Notes under the pieces: model-generated
Seen by the model: the letters and a program-made list of their open reading frames with translations, nothing else
What the model was told of the DNA's origin: nothing
Databases searched by the model: none
Assembly: GCF_010183535.1 (NCBI RefSeq)
Contig: NC_071332.1
Span: 17,794,001-17,858,000, forward strand
Length of the DNA: 64,000 nt
Source of the DNA: Caenorhabditis remanei
Taxonomy: Eukaryota; Nematoda; Chromadorea; Rhabditida; Rhabditidae
Reading direction: 5' to 3'
Shown here: in pieces, positions 1 to 8,500 of the stretch
Position numbering within the stretch: the stretch's first letter is position 1
Layout: each line of letters starts with the position of its first letter
Made by a program: the position numbers and the translations under genes

Positions 1-899
1 CTTTTGTTGTCGTTTCACCTGGAATGTAACAAACATGATTTATTTTTTATCACCGAAAACTCACATTTGAAATAGAGCGCCCCGCAAAAAGCACATTCGT
101 TATCCATTCTGCCACAATAATGAGTGTCTGGACGGTCATCTGTAGCGGCGATTCCGAGAAATGTAGAATTATTTTTGCTTTTTCTTGCCCGATCAGAAGT
201 TCTTCGAGACAGTTTTTGAGTGAGATCTTCGGTTGCTCTGGCTGCGGATTTTCTTTCTCTGTCAATGCGTGCTCGTTTCTTTCTCTCTTCATCTGGCTCC
301 TCAGACTTTCTTTCTGCGTGTCTTTGTTTGTCCACTTGCTTCCGTTTCTCTTTTTCTTCAGCTGTTTCCAGGGAACGTCTTAAAGATTTCATTTCAGAAT
401 CCCTCCTTGCCTTCCCCGTTTTAGTTTTCTCGGTTCCATTCGATCGGTGGAGTGCGGAACGTGTAGCATTGTTTTGCAGTCTTCGATCTTTGTCTGCCTT
501 ATTTTCGAGTTGTCTTTTTGCTGAAACTCGAGCCGAATCAGCTTTTTTTTTCCTCTGAAAGTTAGAGTTTTTGACTAAGCCAATATAAGATGAACTTACC
601 TTTCTCTTATCTCGCTTTCTTATTGATCCTTGAGACATCATCTGAGTGTCCTCGACATCATCCATGTCTTCGTTCATGTTTTGAGTCATGATTTGAGTGT
701 CCTCGATTCCATCGATTACTCCGCTTCGGGATGGACCGGTCTTGTCATCTGGGGCTAGAGAATCTTGAGACATGATCTGAGTATCCTCGATTCCATCGAT
801 TACTCCACTTCGTGATGGACCGGTCATGTCATCTGGGGCTGGAGAATCTTGAGACATCAACTGGGTATCCTCGATGGGGAAAGAAAAAGAATGTGACAT
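1..899 (-). CDS. Helitron replication protein, N-terminal part (runs off left edge)
   Basis: Minus-strand frame starting near 899 (an in-frame Met also lies at 941). Residues about 5-90 hold repeated acidic segments (IEDTQIMSQDS, then APDDKTGPSRSG), followed by a long Lys/Arg/Glu-rich stretch. The last visible part, with NECAFCGALYFKCE, matches the Cys-rich segment ahead of the Rep domain in Helitron Rep-helicase proteins. Two short introns fit the phase: 599-555 (45 nt, GT..AG, a multiple of three so the frame stays open) and 64-19. Coding therefore continues through 18-1 and beyond the window. Rep and helicase domains are not visible. The family call rests on the Cys motif and basic N-terminus only; the repeats were not compared with known elements. 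Confidence 0.6.
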
Positions 900-941
900 A
901 AAATTAAAAATGGAATACTGAAATGGCCATAATTGTAACAA

Positions 942-1319
942 CTTTGGCCGTTTTCAGTTAAAACTGTCCAACTTCAAGAGGGTGTCACGAAAAAAAAAGA
1001 AAAATAATAGTTTATGAACGTTCCCCACCCATTTTTCTAGACGATTTGAAGAAATGAAATCATTTGTAGAATGAAAAATTCTATAACTGTTTTTCCCGTG
1101 AACTCCTATTTTCCTATTTTGGAAATGAAAACCAATGAAAGGCTTGAGAACCACGTTTTTTTTCACGTAGTGACCTAGTTTTGAACTTTTCTAACTAAAA
1201 AAATAGACGGGCATCATCCGGGGAAAATTTCCAATCGATCTGTGTAAATTTCATTAAAAACGGTTCAGTACAGAGGGCGCTAGAGTCGGCGACATACGGA
1301 CAGACGGACAGATCTGCTG
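942..1319. other. non-coding spacer
   Basis: No credible coding or RNA gene seen. AT-rich, ending in a copy of the CGGACAGACGGACAGA type repeat (about 1297-1312) that recurs through the window. Confidence 0.4.
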
Positions 1320-1988
1320 AATATTATTAGTAAAGATGAGTTTCAGTTCTGGAGACACAACTATCGCAATATATACCTCGTGGTGCTGATTCTGAGTGGT
1401 TTGCATGCGTTATCTTCTAAATTACTGGAATTGAACAAGCCGGATTATTATGATCATGTAATCGAGAAGTTTGTAAGTAGCCCGATGGATCCGGTGAGTT
1501 ACTCAGATCAATTAAACATGTTAACTTGCTGTTTTTTTTCTTCAGGAGATGACAGTAATCTACGACAGAATATTTCTGGTCAAAAGTTTTGCTTATTTCT
1601 CCATCCTCCTTTTTATAAATATTTCTACAATCTCCAACCTAATCAAGCGGTTCCCTTATAACTCCTCGACTGTCCAAAGCAACAAAATGATGAGAAGTCT
1701 GACAACTATTGCATTCATCAACTCTTTCCTATTCTTCCTCGTCTTACTCGACCCCCTCGGCGCGATGGCGACCATGACAGAGGACTTCCGCTATAATGCA
1801 ACAATGCTCACGTCTGATGTGGTGAGTTGCGAAACGGGCGGGTTGGTTTTAAAACGTCTTTTTTGTTTCAGATGTCTCTATTTTTCCCTTACATGCTCAT
1901 ATGTTTCGACAGGAATGTGCAAAACAAGCTGATGAAACTTTTTGGTTCGAAGGCAGTGGCTGATATGGTCCGGTCGAGTATGACTTAA
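1320..1988 (+). pseudogene. 7TM chemoreceptor, C-terminal half only
   Basis: Three exons fit one frame: about 1320/1331-1493, 1546-1821 and 1872-1988 (TAA), with GT..AG introns of 52 and 50 nt and phase-0 junctions. The protein has two strongly hydrophobic helices around FAYFSILLFINI and SFLFFLVLL, and a final TM7-like segment SLFFPYMLICFDRNVQNKL followed by a short tail. This is the layout of the last three membrane segments of nematode serpentine chemoreceptors, but I cannot assign the class (srbc- or srt-like are guesses). No exons for the first four membrane segments are seen upstream; the frame instead runs into repeat DNA at about 1290-1315. It is either a 5'-truncated pseudogene or a gene with an unrecognised distant 5' part. 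Confidence 0.45.
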
Positions 1989-2089
1989 GTTTTTTCCAGA
2001 AAATTTATTATTATTGTTTTGTTTATGAATCATTTCAATTTTGGTCAGTCTTGGAAAAATATTTTTTTAAACATGAGATTGAGAGAGAG

Positions 2090-2450
2090 AGAGTGCCCAG
2101 AGAAGTCAGACACTCTAGCTTCTCTGCGCTCTCCTCTCACTCCACCACTGGTCATTAAAGGCACATATCTCAAAACTTAGAATAGCTGTCAAAAATTTGT
2201 GAACTACGAAAATGATCAGCTTAAAATTTACTACATTTTTGTAATTAACAACTTTTTGATATCTCAGCAAGCAAGAGACGCAGAGAAGCTAGAACGTCTC
2301 GTTTCTCTGCGTCCTCTCATCCCACTAACTTTCAAAGCGCATATCTCAAAACCTTGGATAGCTATCAGAAAAATGTCAACTAAAAAAATAATTAGCTTGA
2401 AATTCTCTACATTTTTGTAATTGACCACGTTTTGAAATCTCTGCAAGCTG
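2090..2450. repeat. family-1 palindromic interspersed repeat
   Basis: Fragments of a recurring motif set: GCATATCTCAAAA, GATAGCTATCA, TTGTCAACTACAAAAATGTA in direct and inverted copies, interleaved with AGACGCAGAGAAGC...TTTCTCTGCG. The same set recurs at about 3230-3760, 11540-11905, 13135-13680, 13905-14235, 43090-43640, 45880-46330, 46980-47120, 48280-48500, 49770-50490 and 60990-61270. It looks like a MITE or foldback family. Confidence 0.6.
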
Positions 2451-2564
2451 GGGAAAAAAACCCCCCTGAATTCAAACACTTAATTTTTTTCCTAATCTAA
2501 AATTAGATACATATTCAGATTCCTTTTAATTAAAATTTATAATTTTATAAATTTAAATCATAAA

Positions 2565-5500
2565 TTAGCTATGTAAATGAGTAAACATTGACTCGGGAAT
2601 CGACGACACGCGGACTCGGGGGATTCGAGGGCGGCAACAACCTGAAAACATTTTGTTTACTTTGGGACAAATGTATTTTTCTTTAAAAAACTCACAAAAG
2701 AAGGCATGTCGAAAATCCTTGATCATAATAATAGCCGTCAGAGCATCCAGAGCCGGGTAGAAGCATGCTCCGAACCCCGGAGTATTCGCTATCCTTCCAA
2801 CTTCCTTCACATCAAAAAACGGTAAGGTTAGCAGGAATCCAGTGGGGAGGAATAAAATAAAAGTGGGGATCAAGGACTGAACAATTAGGGTATGAAATAA
2901 CTGCCGATGAATTTCACAGTTTTTCTTCGATTTTCGAAGTTTTGTATGGTGATAAACGGTGCGGAATGTGTTGACAGCAAAATAGATTATACTGGAGATA
3001 GAGAAGAATAGGATGATCCATACTATAAGCATTCCAATGCAGTCTTTCCAGAATATTTGGAGGGATCCGGATGGGGAGTGAGTCTGAAAAAAAATCCATG
3101 AAAAAAATCTCTAGAATTATGAGGCTTACATAAAAGACAGCAGCAATCTGACCAACTTTAAAGCTGTCATCGTTGTATTCCTTTTTGAGACTTTCTCTGG
3201 AAGTATAAGTTTTATGACTGAATAGTTGAAAATATGAGAATATATGCATCTTCACAGGTGTATATCTCAAAAACGTGATAAATTATCAAAAAGTTGTCAA
3301 CTCCAAAAAGAATCAGCTTAAAATTTTTTACATGTTTTAGTAAATAACTTTTTGTTAGAACCACAAGGTAAAAAGGAAGACGCAGAGAAATCAGACACTC
3401 TCGTTTCTCTGCGCTCTCAATCTCTCGTGGAGTTTCACAAGCGTATATCTCAAAAACTAAAACGCTATCAAAAAGTTGTCAACTACAAAAATGTAGTAAA
3501 TTTTAAGCGAATTATTTTTGCAGTTAACAAATTTTTGATAACTATTCTGGATTTTGAGATATGCGCCTCCAAAGATAGGCAGTTCGGACGAGAGGGATGA
3601 AAAAGCGCAGAGAAACGAGAGATTCTGGCTTCTCTGCGTCTCTTGCTTGCAGTGATATCAAGATGGTGTCAACTACAAAAATGTAGAGAACTTCAAGCTG
3701 GCAATTTTTGTAACCAACAATTTTTTGATAACTATTCTGGATTTTGAGATAATCTACTTTGAACAAAAGTGATAAAAATTTATTTTCACTTCGTACCGAC
3801 TTAAAAGCAATGTCTGCAAATATGAAGTACGGTAGTGCAATACATCTTATTTTGCCAATTCTAAAAACTTTTTGCTGCATAGCGACTCTAAGGATACGGA
3901 GTCTACATCCTGTGGCACTGCGGAGCAAAGTTTTCTTGCAATATCTCATATTCCCTGCGTAGCGACTCACCTCAAATACTCTGACTTGAAATCCGTCGGC
4001 TCTCCAAACCAACAAATATCCAAAAACATCACCAATCCCAGGAAGACCACTGGTATCAGCAGGCGGAACACTTTCAGACCGTCCAACATTCTCAGAAATC
4101 GAGGGCTGAAAATTGTTTTTTTCAGGCGCGTTCTATTTTGTGTTCCAAGTACTAAAATTCACCTGCAAACTGCTGTGTATCTATAGAAAAAGTGGGCAGA
4201 AAGGAACAGGACACATAGGCCAAATGAGCTACAGTAGAACGCTGGAAATTCGATATTTTAAGATTTGATCTACACAAAAATCAATAATTGGTACCTGCCA
4301 ACAAATGCCCAAACTCTTTGGAAAATATGGAGAAACTGGTGTATAGCATCAATCCGGTACCAGATATATGCATGATCTGAAAATGAATTATAATTGTTTA
4401 ATTTGTCGCGCCCGTAATAAGCTTTATTACAATCGCGACCCTTGCTCGACTCTTCTTCGAATCGTCTCACAACCAGATGTCTCGTAATTCCCTTGGAATT
4501 ACGCCCTTAAGCTTCCTTACAACTTGTTCTCCATTTTCCCCAGCTTTTATGCTCAATTCACCAAACTATTGGCTCCAAACTTCCCCTTTCAAATATCTTC
4601 TGTCAAGGACGAGAAAACACCACGTGATGTAAACGCGCCCCAATGGACGATGACGTCACAAAGTTCAAATCGATCGGCGTGGCGCGAAACTCATCATTTC
4701 TAATTCTCTCGTTTCTCCCCACTATTTCCTTTACATTGTTCTAGAAGCTTTTCTCTTTTACCCGCGAAAGCTTGTTTTATTGTTTTTAACAACTTGTTTC
4801 TAATCACTTCTCACGTTTCACAGCCACGAAGAGTGGTGAGTGAATCCCACTCTCTCTATTCTGTAATTCCCCAGCATTTGCTTAATAAATGAGTTGAGTA
4901 GTGAAGTCATGTCTTCTTTTCGTCTTTCTAAACCCACTGAACCTACTATTCTTGTCTACACCACCGTTCCTTCACCATCGATGCCTATTTATCTTTCGGC
5001 CTACCCGAAGAGGGGAGTGTCGGGGATAAAATAGATCAACTCCACAAAATGGCGTCGCCACATGGTACATCGACCGGAAAAGAAAAATATTTTGGCTTTT
5101 CGAAGAGAAAAGTCGAAATTTTTTTTCAGGAGAACTCGAAGTTTCGGACGCCGATTGCGAAATCTGGACAACTTCCCCAGCGAAACGATCAATCGATAAT
5201 GACGCAATAGGAGGAAATCGAGCGGCATGTTCCGAGGTGAAGAACCGAGGGACATTGCCGCGCAACATCATGTCACCCCCCAGCTGCGATCGATTATCGG
5301 AAAAACCAACTACTCGCTGGACACTCAACTCGTTTTATGGAAGCAACATGGCTCGAAAACGAAACGATACGCGTGAGAGTCACCTTAGCACTGCACAGTC
5401 CACTGCCTTTGCCTCCCCAGCTACCTTGAGCTACAGCGAAAACGCTGCCATCTTGGGGCACCGGCGAGAAATCGAATTCGGTACCGGAAGGATTAAGGAA

Positions 5501-8500
5501 GCAGCACGTTGGAAGAAAACAACCAAGTAAGCCCACTACTACATTCTGCAAGGAAATCCGAAGAGGATGTCCCGTGGAAGCTTACGCCCAACGGCACGAC
5601 GCAAAGGAGAGCGGTGCATAAGAAGAAGACGTCTTGGGCTCCCTTCAGTAAGGAGCAACGTGGCACCAGACGCACCCGGAGCAGCTGCCTCCCTAGTATA
5701 TGAAGCCCCGGCCTAGAAACTGCGTAGTTCTACAACGCTAGGACATACGTACTGGACAGCCTATACTAGAGACGCTCCAAAACCTTGTACCAGCTTGCCA
5801 GGATGGTAACCGATTAAACAGATAGCTAAGCATAGTCAGCGCGAAGAGCACTGAATAAACTAAGTCAGAATTTCATAACTCTCCTCTCCTTCAAATTCTC
5901 TCTGTCTCCCCCACCCTCATCACTTCTCTTTCGTTGTCATTCGTTCAAACCGTTGGACATTCACTTAATTCCTTCGACTTATTCAGGTAATCATGCAAAG
6001 CGGTTCACCCCAGCACCAGTACCCGGAGGAAGAACTTCTCGGAGGATTCTCGGGAGCCGAAGAGGCGCCTGAGAAAACTCCAGAAGTTTCGGAAGACGTA
6101 GAAATGGAATCGCAAGACGACGACGACGACTACAACGAAAGAAGAAACGCCGAGGATCCCAGCTCCCCGTCGAAAGTGTTCAACAAAGTTGTGTGTCTTC
6201 GAAGAGAAGATGCCAACTTTGCTTCTCAATTTCCCCAGCTGCTAGACGACGACGAGAGCTCATTATTGGCCGGTGCACAATCAGTGGAAAGTCGACTCCA
6301 CCGAAAAATCAGTCATCACCAAAACGTCAACAAAATCAACGTCGTCATGCAGAAAATGAAGCAGCAAATACAAGATATCTGGGCGGAATTAGATGATAAA
6401 ACCAATGACGTGATCGAAGAAATAATGGACATCAATGACGACGAGGCGGAGCTGGAGGAATTGGAGAAGGAGCTGGAATCAATGGAGAGAGGACGAGCCG
6501 CCATCATGAAGGATCCCCAGCAATTCAAAGATGCTTGTGTATTCTGTAACTCGGACACGCACGCATCGAAGAACTGCGCCCAGTACGATGAAGCTGAGAC
6601 TCGAAAAAAGAGATTGCGGATGGTCGGACGTTGTGACTCTTGCCTGGAGAAAGTCGATCACACAGGGAAGACTTGTGACCAAATTGGATCGACATTCACC
6701 AAAGAATGTGCACACTGCAAGAATGGTTTCCACTCCCCAGCCATCTGCACCGTCTTCTCTTCTAAACAAAGAGTCGCAGCTCGAATCCAAACCCAGAAGG
6801 CGGCCTTCGACATTTTATATAGGAAATGGAAGGAGGAAAACGAGGAGAAGAAGGAATCCCCAGCAAAGAAGAAGGAGGAAAGTGGAGGATCGAGAGGAAG
6901 AGAGAAGATCTCATATATTCCTTAACAATTTAGATCATCTGGAGTCTCGTTCCTCTGTTCCCTTTTTTGTTTTTTGTCACCAATTCCTTCCCCTCTTACA
7001 TATTCTGTGTTCCCCAGCTTTATATAAAGCAAAATTTTGTTGACTTACTTAGAAATTCTGTTTACTCAATCGGTTACCTTACCAGCAACTCTCTATCAGA
7101 ACAGTCTGCGGGTTTAATCCCCAGGCGCTTTGATTTCTCGGATGTCAGAAGATGACATAACGCCAGAACAGGCTACGAGAACAGAGACGTACATTGTACC
7201 CCAGCGAAGAACTCAACGGATCAAAGGACAACGATATGTCAATGGCATCAAGGAAGTGAGGACGTCAAGACTAGGCGACCCCCATCACGAAGTGTCATCG
7301 AGATTCTGAGGCCTTCAACGTGTCGACAGCGACGGATTCTGGAGCCTTCCCTATGCGCAAAGGGATACGGAACTGGAACTCGGAGTTAAAAGAAGAAACA
7401 TGAAGAAGGATCGAGTCTACAATCCAATGTGTTGAGATTCACCGCTCCCGGAAGTAGGGATGAACAAAAAATGGAACAGGGTCCCAAAGGCTAGATGGCT
7501 GGAAGGCGAAGAGCCGGAAACCCCGCCCTGAGTCCTACCGGAACAACTTCAGAGCTACCGTTTAGCGGGTACCTTAAGCTAATCAGTATGCCGAGATGGA
7601 AAAAACCTGCCTAGCATAAACACGCAGGAAGTTTCGGGATGGTTCGATAAGGACCATGATAGCTATCGAACTGCTCTTACCACACTGCGGGCGACCGGAT
7701 CAACTTGAACCATCGAAAGCGCCTGAGGAACGTCTACCACTGCATAAGGATTAGTGGCGCCCTGCCCCACTTCTAACAGGATGCGGAATATTTGGTACCC
7801 CAGCGGCCTAGAGGACATCAAGTTGAGACAACCAAACAAACCACTGGAAATTAAGGACGTCTATATTGGTGACATCCACTAGAAGTCACAACCATAGCAA
7901 ATAAGGATAAGGAGTGCAACAAATTTGCACCACAATCAGACGTCTACCATTGATCCGCGGAAAGGATCAAACTGTCGCCACCCGCGGCGCTAGGCATTGG
8001 AAATGCCAATCGTTTTATTTTGGCATTATAATAATGCCACTTTCTTCAATATTCTGTACCATCGCCCTTCGTTTTATCTGTTTTACCGTAAACTCACGTC
8101 TCGTTTTATCGTCACTCTCACTCAACAACAACCTACTGATGATTACAGAACTTGGAAAAACACAACTACCAAGAAGGATCGAAAATGACCCAAGCCTTCA
8201 TAACTCAATTCCGGACCAGAGCCACCAAGACGGTCAACAAAACGAAGACAATTTGCGAGGAAACCGAGAAAATTCTGGCGAAGGATCCAAGAGAGAGAAG
8301 TCTGGGAGATCTCGACAAGAAGCGACAAGCACTCATCGAGAGAATCGATGCAATCAACAACTTCCAACAAGACATCAAGGACCAAGCCAAAGAGGCTGTC
8401 CGCAAGGAGATGGTGACTCACTTAGAGTCAGTAAACACGAAGGACGTGCTGGAGAAAGCCGTGCTTACCGTTGAGAAGATCAGCGATAAGCTGGCTCAGG

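Noticed and set aside
6531..7043. Open frame overlapping the zinc-knuckle gene in another phase
   Set aside because: Arginine-rich, no motif, and it shadows the well-supported Cys-knuckle frame; it only continues past the stop into non-coding DNA.
6926..8184. Hidden decayed pol gene inside the BEL-type element
   Set aside because: No YxDD, RNase H, HHCC or DD35E remnant in any frame, and the stretch is far too short for pol.
7914..8474. Open frame ahead of and overlapping the Gag gene
   Set aside because: Low-complexity Gln/Arg-rich product in a different phase; the charged coiled-coil frame from 8185 is the better coding choice.
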